Assembly: GCA_964610385.1 (NCBI GenBank) | Contig: CAZSXW010000003.1 | Span: forward strand, 62,001 to 126,000 | Direction of reading: 5' to 3' | DNA length: 64,000 bases | Source of the DNA: CAZBSE01 sp964610385 | GTDB lineage: Bacteria > Actinomycetota > Humimicrobiia > Humimicrobiales > Humimicrobiaceae | The notes under the pieces: model-generated | Databases searched by the model: none | Told to the model about the DNA's origin: nothing | The model's input: only the letters and a program-made list of their open reading frames with translations | Program-made: the position numbers and the translations under genes | Shown: piece after piece, positions 34,814 through 43,770 of the stretch | Layout of the letters: every line of letters begins with the position of its first letter | Position numbering within the stretch: position 1 is the first letter of the stretch

Positions 34814-37459
34814 ATGAACAGGGCGTTAAAAATATTAAAATTATCTGTCATTTTTTTAGCTGTAGTAACTATAAGTCTGGCTATTATTTGTCTTCCTGCT
34901 GCCGGAAAAGTGTATGCTCAGAGCAACAATATAATAGTATATATCGATGCCGGCCACGGCGGCAGTGACCCCGGAGCAGTAAGATTTGGTCTCCAGGAAA
35001 AAGATGCAAATCTTGATATTGCTTTGAGATTAAAATCAAAATTGGATGCAAGCGGTTTTATAGTGATAATGACCAGGACCGATGATAGGTATTATAGTCT
35101 TGATGATAGAGTAAATATGGCAAACAGTTCCGGCGCCGATATATTTTTATCTATTCATAATAATGCGGCCCTGTCAGAGTATGCCCATGGAACAGAGACT
35201 TTCTGGTGTTCAAACGGAGTAAGTGGTTCCAGCCAGTTTGCAAGTCTGTTACAGAGTAACCTGGTAAGTCAGATTGGAAGGGCAAATCGTGGAGTAAAGA
35301 CTGCCAATTTTAGAGTTATAAAATATACCAATATGCCTGCGGCACTTGTCGAATGTGCTTTTGTTTCAAACCCGACTGAATCCGAATTGCTCAAAACCGC
35401 CGATTTCAGGGAAAAATGTGCAGTTGGCCTTTATAATGCAATTGTGACTTTCTCAAAAGGGATAGATAAGAGCTCCGGTTATTACAGTGACAGCAGCGGT
35501 AGTAATTCATCCGGCTTTACAGTAGAAATCGAGGAACCCGAAAATGATTTCATTGCTTATGATAACTTTAGCATAGAAGGATGGGCAGCGGATTTAAAGA
35601 ACAGTCCTCCAATACAGCTGGCCAAAGTTGAATTTTATAAAGGTTCGGATAGGAACGAAGGTAATTTATTGGGCAGCACCACCAGTTTCACAGATAACGT
35701 ATTGGGAGCTACCAGTATTATAAGTGGCGGATGGGAATACACTATAGATATAGACCTGCTTGATGAAGGTGAAAATATTATATATGCTTATGCTTATGAC
35801 TCAGACAATAATTACAGTACAGCCAACGTCAAAGTCAATGCTGTAAAAGATGGTGGATCGGATAGTGATATAAATATTAATCCTACGGCAGATCCAGGCG
35901 GACCTTATACTGCACTGGTAGACCAGGATATTACCTTTGACGGTTCCGGTTCATCCGATTCAGACGGCGAGATAGCACAGTACACGTGGGATTTCGGTGA
36001 TGAATCTACCGGAAGCGAAGTAAATCCCGTTTATGCATATACTGAAGCAGGAGAATATACGGCAAGTCTTACCGTAGAAGATGATGATGGAGCACTGTCT
36101 GCAGAAGTTACGACTACCGTTACCGTGACTGAAGAAGAAGAAGAGGAAGAAGAAGAGGAGGAAGAACCCGGTCAATTTGAACCGGTTTCTAACAGCACAA
36201 GCTTTGTCGGATATATTGATATTACCGTAGATGACCTTGTAAGGATATTTGAGGACAGGGGTTCCACAAAAGTAGAATGGGCAAGAAGAATAGCTCCGAT
36301 CTATATCCAGTACGGAGAGCTCTTTAATCTGAGAGCCGATATTGCCTGGGCACAGATGTGCCATGAGACCGGATTCTTGGAGTTTACAGGAGATGTGGGT
36401 CCCGAGCAGAATAACTTTGTCGGACTGGGTGCCACAGGCGGAGGAGTACCTGGTGACAGCTTTGCTACCGAAGAGCTGGGTATAATTGCACATTACGCAC
36501 ACCTGGCATGGTACTATTATCCCGATCATATACACCAGTACTGCAGCAAACAATATGATCCAAGACATTTTGGTGATTCACATATAAGATATACAGGCGA
36601 TACATCTCTAGGATTCCTAAACGGCAGGTGGGCGCCTGGAGCCACCTATACCGATAAGATAATATTATATGCTAATGAAATAATACAGGGGATAGACCAG
36701 ACCGATATACCGCCCGAAGAAACTGTAACGGCAGAGGCAGGAGATGACAAGACTGCAGAGGTCGGCNNNNNNNNNNNNNNNNNNNNNNNNNNNNNNNNNN
36801 NNNNNNNNNNNNNNNNNNNNNNNNNNNNNNNNNNNNNNNNNNNNNNNNNNNNNNNNNNNNNNNNNNGAGCACTGTCAGCTGAAGTTACGACTACCGTGAC
36901 CGTGACTGAAGAGGAAGAAGAGGAATCATACCCTGTAAATACATCACCTATTACCAACAGTACAAGTTTCATAGGATATACGGAAGTCACGGTTGACCAG
37001 CTGGTTAAAATATTTGAGGACAGGGGTTCCACAAAAGTGGAATGGGCAAGGAGAATAGCTCCGATCTATATCCAGTACGGAAAACTCTTCAATATGAGAG
37101 CCGATATTGCGTGGGCTATGATGTGTCATGAGACTGGATTCTTGGAGTTTACGGGAGATGTAGGTCCCGATCAGAATAACTTTGTGGGTATGGGTGCAAC
37201 CGGCGGAGGAGTACCGGGAAACAGTTTTGCTACCGAAGAGCTTGGTATCATAGCACATTACGCACACCTGGCATGGTACTATTATCCCGATCATGTAAAT
37301 ATTTACTGCAGTCTGACTTATGATCCAAGGCATTTTGGAAGCAGCCATTATAGATATACTGGTGATACGTCTCTAGGATTCTTAAACGGCAGGTGGGCGC
37401 CTGGAGCCACTTATACCGATAAGATAATACTATTTGCCAATCAGATTTACGGATTTTAA
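34814..37459 (+). CDS. Secreted amidase with PKD and repeated glucosaminidase domains (interrupted by a gap)
   Basis: A signal peptide (about 1-35) leads into an Amidase_3 domain (about 39-215) with zinc ligands His48, Glu62 and His115 and catalytic Glu180: an N-acetylmuramoyl-L-alanine amidase. An Ig-like domain (about 235-345), a PKD domain (about 352-438) and an acidic Glu run follow. Next is a glucosaminidase-like domain (about 460-630) with its likely catalytic Glu517 in MCHETGF, then the start of a second PKD domain, 100 N, and a second, very similar glucosaminidase ending the protein. It would cut peptide and glycan bonds of peptidoglycan. The reading frame is consistent on both sides of the gap, but the true length and copy number are unknown. 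It is coupled to the GerMN lipoprotein gene. Confidence 0.85.
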   Translation: MNRALKILKLSVIFLAVVTISLAIICLPAAGKVYAQSNNIIVYIDAGHGGSDPGAVRFGLQEKDANLDIALRLKSKLDASGFIVIMTRTDDRYYSLDDRVNMANSSGADIFLSIHNNAALSEYAHGTETFWCSNGVSGSSQFASLLQSNLVSQIGRANRGVKTANFRVIKYTNMPAALVECAFVSNPTESELLKTADFREKCAVGLYNAIVTFSKGIDKSSGYYSDSSGSNSSGFTVEIEEPENDFIAYDNFSIEGWAADLKNSPPIQLAKVEFYKGSDRNEGNLLGSTTSFTDNVLGATSIISGGWEYTIDIDLLDEGENIIYAYAYDSDNNYSTANVKVNAVKDGGSDSDININPTADPGGPYTALVDQDITFDGSGSSDSDGEIAQYTWDFGDESTGSEVNPVYAYTEAGEYTASLTVEDDDGALSAEVTTTVTVTEEEEEEEEEEEEPGQFEPVSNSTSFVGYIDITVDDLVRIFEDRGSTKVEWARRIAPIYIQYGELFNLRADIAWAQMCHETGFLEFTGDVGPEQNNFVGLGATGGGVPGDSFATEELGIIAHYAHLAWYYYPDHIHQYCSKQYDPRHFGDSHIRYTGDTSLGFLNGRWAPGATYTDKIILYANEIIQGIDQTDIPPEETVTAEAGDDKTAEVGXXXXXXXXXXXXXXXXXXXXXXXXXXXXXXXXXXALSAEVTTTVTVTEEEEEESYPVNTSPITNSTSFIGYTEVTVDQLVKIFEDRGSTKVEWARRIAPIYIQYGKLFNMRADIAWAMMCHETGFLEFTGDVGPDQNNFVGMGATGGGVPGNSFATEELGIIAHYAHLAWYYYPDHVNIYCSLTYDPRHFGSSHYRYTGDTSLGFLNGRWAPGATYTDKIILFANQIYGF
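36090..36693 (+). repeat. Intragenic repeat, copy 1 (linker plus glucosaminidase)
   Basis: Encodes the end of PKD domain 1 (GALSAEVTTTVTVTE), a Glu run and the first glucosaminidase. Long stretches are nearly identical at DNA level to 36867-37453, for example around GRWAPGATYTDKI. Copy 1 has a longer Glu run. Confidence 0.85.
36767..36866. other. Scaffold gap of 100 N
   Basis: Exactly 100 undetermined bases, a usual placeholder length, inside the amidase gene. The sequence just before is the start of a second PKD domain (AGDDKTAEVG); the sequence after resumes at the point matching GALSAEV of the first PKD domain. The gap therefore falls in repeated sequence. Confidence 0.98.
36867..37453 (+). 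repeat. Intragenic repeat, copy 2 (linker plus glucosaminidase)
   Basis: Second copy of the unit at 36090-36693. It starts at the gap edge and runs nearly to the end of the gene. Differences are mainly conservative (ELFNLRAD versus KLFNMRAD, DHIHQYCS versus DHVNIYCS), and the Glu run is shorter. Confidence 0.85.
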
Positions 37460-37570
37460 TATAACCTGATTTTAATTGCTTAAATACTTTATATCCCTTT
37501 CCTGTATATTAATTTAAATCATTTTATAGAAAAATATTATTTCCGCTGCTTATAGTAAATGCCCAAAACC

Positions 37571-37598
37571 TTGAAAATCTTTTTAATATCTTTAAAAT
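37571..37598 (+). promoter_or_regulatory. Possible promoter of the polysaccharide cluster
   Basis: TTGAAA (37571-37576), a 16-base spacer and TAAAAT (37593-37598), each one base off consensus. It would start transcription about 55 bases before the first chain-length regulator gene, at the boundary where the sequence becomes strongly AT-rich. Confidence 0.45.
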
Positions 37599-37659
37599 AC
37601 AGTTATAGTTTCAGAACTCCAATTTTTAATACATATACTTGGCTTAAGGAGTATACTTA

Positions 37660-38679
37660 ATGGATAAAAAGACTAAAGGCAATAAAAATCTTACTAATGA
37701 GGATGAGATTAATTTAAGAGAAATTTTTAAAATCTTCTCTAAAAGAAAATGGTGGTTCATAGGGGCATTTATTATAGTTCTTATAGTCGGATTAACCTTG
37801 ATTTATATTAAACCAGTAAATTATCAGACTACCTATCAGTTTGAATTTATAGAAGAATATTCTAATAGAGATTTGTCAAATTTATATCCAGTTTACCAAG
37901 AAAAGTTAAATTCTATTACATTAGAAGAAGTTCATATTTTATTTAATTCTGTTAGTTTTTTTGAATCTATAGATAAATTACTCCCAGCAGAAAATATAAA
38001 TTATAGCAATCTTTTAAACTCGGGTGTAGTGAAGATTTCTTTAAATGAAGATACTCCTATATTTGATCTGAGTGTATCAAATCCAGATCTTATTTTAGCT
38101 GATAGTATTGGTTTAACTCTGATTAATGCATTCAATAAATATATTAGTAATAAAATTAAGGTCGATTATGATGATATCTTATATGAAATGGAAGTGGATT
38201 TGGGAGAACTTGAGAAGGAAAAAGAAGGTTTTGAAAAAGCAATTTCTGATATAGAGGAAGAAGCAAATGGATTATATTCTGAATTAGATGAATACATTAT
38301 AGATTATAATATTAATTTAATGGATTCTATAGAGGAAAAAGTAAAGGATGGTAGATTTTACAACATAGTAGTTCCTCATAATAAAATTCAAGATGATATA
38401 TCAATCCTTATTGAAAAAATAAAGTATTATGAAATTGAGATATTAAACAATGAAAGAAGGATAACAGAATTAAATAATTTATATGATAACCTTATAAAAG
38501 ATGAAGATATTATTAGAAATAGGATTGAGTTAGTATCAGAAGATCCTGTAATTAATGCTGAAAGTAATAGAAAAAGGAGTTTAGCAATTGTTTTAGTCCT
38601 AAGTGTAGTAGCTGGAGTTATAGTAACATCTGGAGTTAATTTTTTATTAAATTCAAAAAATGAAAAGGTTAAAAAATAA
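37660..38679 (+). CDS. Wzz-type chain-length regulator (polysaccharide co-polymerase), copy 1
   Basis: A 339-residue protein with an N-terminal cytoplasmic stretch, a membrane helix (about 33-54) just after KIFSKRKWWFIG, a long extracytoplasmic, coiled-coil-rich region, and a second helix (about 308-328) near the C-terminus. This is the PCP/Wzz layout; no kinase domain is attached. It should set the length of the polymer made by the Wzy enzyme. The start has AAGGAG about 10 bases upstream. It is the first gene of the AT-rich cluster and a paralogue of the protein at 61496. Confidence 0.85.
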   Translation: MDKKTKGNKNLTNEDEINLREIFKIFSKRKWWFIGAFIIVLIVGLTLIYIKPVNYQTTYQFEFIEEYSNRDLSNLYPVYQEKLNSITLEEVHILFNSVSFFESIDKLLPAENINYSNLLNSGVVKISLNEDTPIFDLSVSNPDLILADSIGLTLINAFNKYISNKIKVDYDDILYEMEVDLGELEKEKEGFEKAISDIEEEANGLYSELDEYIIDYNINLMDSIEEKVKDGRFYNIVVPHNKIQDDISILIEKIKYYEIEILNNERRITELNNLYDNLIKDEDIIRNRIELVSEDPVINAESNRKRSLAIVLVLSVVAGVIVTSGVNFLLNSKNEKVKK

Positions 38680-38758
38680 AATTTGACCAGCGCAAAAAGA
38701 GATAAAGTTTATAAGGCTTAGATTCTATTAGTAAAAACGTTATGAAAAAGCCAAGGGA

Positions 38759-40351
38759 ATGAAGATAAGAAAAGGTGATTTTAATATAGCAGTTGTTGGT
38801 AGTGGCTATTGGGGCAGGAATCTTGTAAGAGTTTTTAATGAATTAGGGTGCTTATCATCAGTCTGTGATTGTAATAATAATTTACTAAGTGATATTAAAA
38901 AAAAATATCCTCACATAAAGATAAATTCAAAATTCTCAGGAATTTTAAATGATAAGGAAATTAATGCTGTAGTCATATCGCTTCCGGCAGAAATGCATTA
39001 TTCTTATGCAAAGGAGACGATTTTATCTGGCAAGGATGTCTTTGTTGAAAAACCATTGGCTTTAAACCATATTGAAGCTAATGAGCTTATGAAATTAGCT
39101 GAAGAAAGAAATAAGATAATAATGGTTGGACATCTTATGCAGTATCATCCTGCTTTTATTAAACTCAAAGAACTTGTAAATGCTGGTGAATTAGGGAGAA
39201 TTCAATATTTATATTCTAATAGATTAAATTTAGGTAAGATAAGAAGGGAGGAAAATATACTCTGGAGTTTTGCACCTCATGATATTTCAATGATAATTTC
39301 GCTTGTGAATACAGAGCCAGATAGTGTTTTTACTACTGGAGGATATTATTTAAATAAGAGAATAGCTGATGTTACAATTACGTATATAGATTTTCCAAAT
39401 GATATAAAATCACATATTTTTGTTTCCTGGCTTCATCCATATAAGAAACAGGAGCTTGTTGTGGTAGGGGGAAAGAGAATGGCAGTTTTTGATGATACTA
39501 AACCCTGGAGTGAGAAGCTTCTAATTTATCCTCATGAATTAAACTGGGAAAACGGCTTTCCAATTCCTTATAAAAAAGATGCAAAGAAAGTAATAGTCAA
39601 AGAATCTGAACCATTGAAAAATGAGTGTGAGCATTTTGTTGATTGTTTATTGAATAGGACCAGTCCTTTGACTGATGGAAAAGAAGCATTAAGTGTATTA
39701 AAAGTATTAGAATTATCCCAAAAATCCCTTGATGAAAAGAGGATTGTCTATATGAAAACTTTTTTAAAGAGACCTAAAAATAATGATGATTATTTTGTTC
39801 ATAAAAGTTCATATGTTGACAAAAATGCAAAAATAGGCAAGGGAACAAAAATTTGGCATTTTTCCCACATAATGTCTGGTGCAGTGGTTGGAGAGAATTG
39901 TTCTATAGGGCAAAATGTAAGTATAGGATCAAAAGCGATTATTGGGAACAATGTCAAAATCCAGAATAATGTTTCTATTTATGATGAAGTAATATTGGAA
40001 GACGAAGTTTTTTGTGGACCCTCGTGTGTATTTACTAATGTTATAAATCCCAGGGCTTTTATAAGTAGAAAACATGAATTTAAAAAAACCTTGGTAAGAA
40101 AGGGTGCTACGATTGGAGCAAATGCGACTATTATCTGTGGAAATAGAATAGGAGAATATAGTTTTATTGGTGCAGGAGCAGTAGTAACAAAAAATGTAAA
40201 GCCATATGCACTTGTGACTGGGAATCCAGCAAAACAGATTGGTTGGGTTTGCAAATGTGGGGATAAGCTTGAATTTAAAGATAAAGTGAATTTGAAATGT
40301 GTCTGTGGGAAAAAATATAAACTGACTAATGATAAGTTAATAGAAAGATAG
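38759..40351 (+). CDS. Fused nucleotide-sugar 3-dehydrogenase and N-acetyltransferase (WbpB-WbpD-like) with zinc ribbon
   Basis: A 530-residue fusion. Residues 1-335 are a Gfo/Idh/MocA oxidoreductase with VGSGYWGRN and VEKPLALNH, like WbpB, which oxidises C3 of UDP-GlcNAcA. Residues about 348-495 form a left-handed beta-helix of hexapeptide repeats (WbpD/WlbB-like), including RKHEFKKTLVRKGATIG, which would acetylate the 3-amino group. A C-terminal tail holds Cys498, Cys500, Cys514 and Cys516 as a small zinc ribbon. In Pseudomonas these are separate genes; the amino step between them would be done by the aminotransferase encoded 9 bases downstream. Substrates are inferred from the gene set. 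Confidence 0.87.
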   Translation: MKIRKGDFNIAVVGSGYWGRNLVRVFNELGCLSSVCDCNNNLLSDIKKKYPHIKINSKFSGILNDKEINAVVISLPAEMHYSYAKETILSGKDVFVEKPLALNHIEANELMKLAEERNKIIMVGHLMQYHPAFIKLKELVNAGELGRIQYLYSNRLNLGKIRREENILWSFAPHDISMIISLVNTEPDSVFTTGGYYLNKRIADVTITYIDFPNDIKSHIFVSWLHPYKKQELVVVGGKRMAVFDDTKPWSEKLLIYPHELNWENGFPIPYKKDAKKVIVKESEPLKNECEHFVDCLLNRTSPLTDGKEALSVLKVLELSQKSLDEKRIVYMKTFLKRPKNNDDYFVHKSSYVDKNAKIGKGTKIWHFSHIMSGAVVGENCSIGQNVSIGSKAIIGNNVKIQNNVSIYDEVILEDEVFCGPSCVFTNVINPRAFISRKHEFKKTLVRKGATIGANATIICGNRIGEYSFIGAGAVVTKNVKPYALVTGNPAKQIGWVCKCGDKLEFKDKVNLKCVCGKKYKLTNDKLIER

Positions 40352-40360
40352 AAACTTGAT

Positions 40361-41497
40361 ATGCAGTTTATTGATTTAAATACACAGCAGAGATTGATAA
40401 GAGATAAAATAGAGAGAAATATAAAAAAGGTTCTTGGTCATGGAAAATATATAATGGGTCCAGAGGTAGAAGAGCTTGAGGAAAAGCTTGCTGACTTTGT
40501 TGGAGTAAAATATGCTATAGGAGTCTCTAGTGGTACTGACGCGCTCCTGATGGCACTTATGAGTTATGATGTAGAATATGGTGATTATATTATTACTACT
40601 CCTTTTACTTTTATTGCAACAGCTGAGGTAATAGCACTACTGGGAGCGAAACCTATTTTTATAGATATAGATGAAAAAACTTATAACATTGACTCTGACA
40701 GGATAGAAGATTTTTTAAAGGATCCTATTGACTCCGCAACAAATGAGTTTATTAAGCCAGCCAAGATAAAAGGTATAATACCAGTTGATATTTTTGGTCT
40801 TCCAGCTGATTATGACAGGATAAATCAAATTGCAGAAAAACATAATCTTTTTGTTATAGAAGATGCAGCTCAGTCACTTGGGGCTGGATATAAGGGTAAG
40901 AAAGCCTGTTCACTATCTAATATTGGCTGTACTTCTTTTTTCCCTACAAAACCTCTTGGATGTTATGGGGACGGTGGAATGATATTTACTGATGATGTAA
41001 GAATTGCGAAAAGATTGAGATCAATTAGGATTCACGGCAAAGGGGAGCATAAGTATGATAATGTAACAGTCGGTTTGAATGGAAGATTAGATACGATTCA
41101 GGCCGCTGTGCTTTTAGCAAAGTTTGATATCTTCTCCTACGAAATTGATTTAAGGCAGAAAGTGGCCAAAAGGTATAGCGATGCTTTAAAAGACAAGTTT
41201 TATCTACAGGAAGTTCCTAAAAGTTATAAGAGTGCCTGGTCCCAATATTCTATAAGACCTAAAAAAAACAATAGAGACTATTATTTAAGATTACTTAAAA
41301 ATAATAATGTACCTACAGCTATTTATTATCAAAAGCCTCTACACCTGCAAAAAACTTTCAATTATTTAGGTTATAGTCTAGGGGATTTTCCAGTTAGTGA
41401 GAAATGTTCTGAAGGTATATTCAGTTTGCCGTTTTATCCATATATAAATGAGAAAAAAAATAAACTTGTTATTGATATTTTAAAGAAATTTTTATGA
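40361..41497 (+). CDS. DegT/DnrJ/EryC1 family sugar aminotransferase (WbpE-like)
   Basis: A 378-residue PLP enzyme that adds an amino group, usually from glutamate, to a keto nucleotide sugar. Conserved segments are GVSSGTDALLMAL, PVDIFGLPADYD, IEDAAQSLGAGYKGKKAC, and FFPTKPLGCYGDGG with the PLP Lys. It lies between the oxidoreductase-acetyltransferase fusion and the flippase. It most likely aminates the 3-keto sugar, as WbpE does in the UDP-GlcNAc3NAcA pathway. The spacing of 9 bases indicates one operon. Confidence 0.92.
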   Translation: MQFIDLNTQQRLIRDKIERNIKKVLGHGKYIMGPEVEELEEKLADFVGVKYAIGVSSGTDALLMALMSYDVEYGDYIITTPFTFIATAEVIALLGAKPIFIDIDEKTYNIDSDRIEDFLKDPIDSATNEFIKPAKIKGIIPVDIFGLPADYDRINQIAEKHNLFVIEDAAQSLGAGYKGKKACSLSNIGCTSFFPTKPLGCYGDGGMIFTDDVRIAKRLRSIRIHGKGEHKYDNVTVGLNGRLDTIQAAVLLAKFDIFSYEIDLRQKVAKRYSDALKDKFYLQEVPKSYKSAWSQYSIRPKKNNRDYYLRLLKNNNVPTAIYYQKPLHLQKTFNYLGYSLGDFPVSEKCSEGIFSLPFYPYINEKKNKLVIDILKKFL

Positions 41498-41580
41498 GGC
41501 AATGGGACATTCATAAAAATTATCTTCCTTGAATAAAAAATATAGCAATTCATTTATATAAATATTCTCCTTCTGAAAAT

Positions 41581-43065
41581 ATGAAAAGATTTGTAACTAA
41601 TTTAATTTACAAAGAGGATGCAAGCTTCTCTAAAAGTGTGGTTGTAAGATTTATAACGCAAATATTGCTTAAACTTCGCGGGCTTATTTTTTTACCTATT
41701 ATAGCAAAGATGCTGGGAACACAATCATATAGTATTTACTCACAGATAATGGTAACTTTGCCTTTAATGATACCAATTTTAATGTTAAGACTTGAAGCGG
41801 CTTGTATCAGGTTTCTACCAGGGGAAAAAAATTTAAAAAAGATTAGTAATTCTTTTTTTACTTTTTTTATGGTAATAGTTTTTTTCTTGTTATTTATCAT
41901 AAGTATTTTTTTCATTTTCAAAGAAAAAGTAGCTCTGGTTATGTTTGGATCAGAAATTTTTAAAAAATATGCAATTTTATTTTTAATAGTATTATTTTTT
42001 GAAACATTGTATACATATCTGTTGAATTATTTTAGGACATTTAAAAGAATATTTTTTTATTCACTTATAGAAATTATTAATAGTTTATTATTGATTTTTT
42101 TAGTTCTAATAATATTTATTTTTTATAGTAGAAGTATAGATATATTATTATATATATTAATCTCCACTAATATGTTATTGAGTTTTGTTTTATTTTTCCT
42201 TATATGGAAAGAAATTGGATTTAGTCTAAGTTTAAAACTGGAGGAAGTAAAGTCTTTTATAAAATATTCGCTACCACTGATTCCATCGGTTGCCATGCTA
42301 TGGATTATTAATATGAGTGATAGGTATATGATAGTACATTTGCTGAATCTAAAGAATGCTGGAATATATTCTGCTTCATATTCTTTAAGTAATATACTTA
42401 TGTTCTTCTTATCACCGATATCTTTTGTATTATTCCCAACAGTAATAAAATTGTGGAATTTAGGAAAATTTGATGAAGTTAAGCAGAAAATGGAATATTC
42501 TTTGAAGTATTATGTGTTACTATCAATACCATTTGTTTTCATATTAAGCATTTTATCACAATATATACTTAAAATATTAGCTACTCCGGATTTTTTAACC
42601 TCGCAGGTGCTAGTTTTTCTTATAGTATTTGGATATTTTTTCATTGGTATCTATCAGATTATAGTATTTATTATTAATTTAAAGAAAAAAACATATATTT
42701 CCTTAATTTATTTTTCTGTTATAGCAATATTAAATATAGTTCTTAATTACTTTTTAATTCCCATTTTGGGAATTATGGGAGCAGCATTAGCAACTTTAGT
42801 ATCTTACTTCTTACTTATGTTGGTTACTATAATAGTTACAAGAAGGTGGTTCAAGGTGAATCTTAATATTATTTTTTTTATTAAAAGTGTTTTGGCTTCT
42901 TTAATAATGTCTGTAGGGATATTTTTTTTAAGGCCAGATAATATCTTTTACGTAGTTCTAATAATATTTTTAAGCTTAATTATTTATACTGGTATAATGA
43001 TTTTAACTAGGGCTTTAAAATTAGAAGATTTAAAAATTATTAAAAATTTCTTTAAATTTAGGTAA
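41581..43065 (+). CDS. wzx: Wzx-type polysaccharide flippase
   Basis: A 494-residue, very hydrophobic protein of the MATE/MOP superfamily with about 12-14 membrane segments. The N-terminal block FITQILLKLRGLIFLPIIAKMLG and the central WIINMSDRYMIVHLL are typical of Wzx/RfbX. It flips undecaprenyl-linked repeat units to the outer face. It is the only flippase candidate in the window, although two polymerase-like proteins are present. Base composition is extremely AT-rich, even within this cluster. Confidence 0.9.
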   Translation: MKRFVTNLIYKEDASFSKSVVVRFITQILLKLRGLIFLPIIAKMLGTQSYSIYSQIMVTLPLMIPILMLRLEAACIRFLPGEKNLKKISNSFFTFFMVIVFFLLFIISIFFIFKEKVALVMFGSEIFKKYAILFLIVLFFETLYTYLLNYFRTFKRIFFYSLIEIINSLLLIFLVLIIFIFYSRSIDILLYILISTNMLLSFVLFFLIWKEIGFSLSLKLEEVKSFIKYSLPLIPSVAMLWIINMSDRYMIVHLLNLKNAGIYSASYSLSNILMFFLSPISFVLFPTVIKLWNLGKFDEVKQKMEYSLKYYVLLSIPFVFILSILSQYILKILATPDFLTSQVLVFLIVFGYFFIGIYQIIVFIINLKKKTYISLIYFSVIAILNIVLNYFLIPILGIMGAALATLVSYFLLMLVTIIVTRRWFKVNLNIIFFIKSVLASLIMSVGIFFLRPDNIFYVVLIIFLSLIIYTGIMILTRALKLEDLKIIKNFFKFR

Positions 43066-43069
43066 TCTT

Positions 43070-43738
43070 ATGCATCCTGAAAAGTATTTTAAAAATTTGG
43101 GTTACCCCAGAGGAGTAATTAGAGATATTGATAGATACAGGTATAAAGTTATATATAAATATTTACTAGGTAAATCTGTCCTGGATGTGGGGACTTACTA
43201 TGGCGACTTTTTAAAAATGTCTATAGTCAAATATAAAGTCTATGGAACTGACATAAATAGTAAAAGAGTAGAATTAGCAAATCAAAAAATTGGAAACAAT
43301 ACAGTAGTTATAGACTTTAAGGATGGTAAATTGCATAAATTTAGAGATAAAAGTATTGATACAGTTGTTTGCATGGAAGTAATCGAACATGTTTATGACG
43401 ATGTTAGAGCCATAAAGGAATTAAAGAGAGTAGCGAGGGTAAGGGTTATAATTACATTACCCTTTAATGAAGAAATATTAAAAGAAGTTTGTATACATTG
43501 CGGAGAGGAAACACCGCGAAGCGGGCATCTTCATTCTTATAATTTGGATAATATAAATGAGATTGAAAAAGAAATAGGAATTAAGTTTAAAAAAAGATTT
43601 ATAGGTTTTAGGTATAATATAATTAATAAAGTTATTTTTTCTCTTAAAAATTATTATCTAATCTCATTTTTAGAAAAGATTTTGTATAAATTATTTAAAG
43701 TAGAACCTAAATGGCTTTTATTAATTATGGATATTTAA
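43070..43738 (+). CDS. Class I SAM-dependent methyltransferase
   Basis: A 222-residue methyltransferase with the SAM motif VLDVGTYYGDFLKM, a following acidic TDINSKRVE, and MEVIEHVYDDV as the post-II motif. A CIHCGEETPRSGH segment with two Cys could bind metal or be structural. It probably methylates a sugar hydroxyl or carboxyl of the repeat unit. It begins 4 bases after the flippase gene. Substrate is unknown. Confidence 0.82.
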   Translation: MHPEKYFKNLGYPRGVIRDIDRYRYKVIYKYLLGKSVLDVGTYYGDFLKMSIVKYKVYGTDINSKRVELANQKIGNNTVVIDFKDGKLHKFRDKSIDTVVCMEVIEHVYDDVRAIKELKRVARVRVIITLPFNEEILKEVCIHCGEETPRSGHLHSYNLDNINEIEKEIGIKFKKRFIGFRYNIINKVIFSLKNYYLISFLEKILYKLFKVEPKWLLLIMDI

Positions 43739-43770
43739 TAATTAATTAATGTAAATAATAGTAAATTTTA

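Noticed and set aside
35960..36568. 202-codon open frame on the minus strand inside the amidase gene
   Set aside because: It is antisense to a clear amidase/PKD/glucosaminidase frame, has Phe/Cys/Ile-rich low-quality composition, and a parallel frame occurs opposite the second repeat copy, as expected for a shadow of repeated coding sequence.
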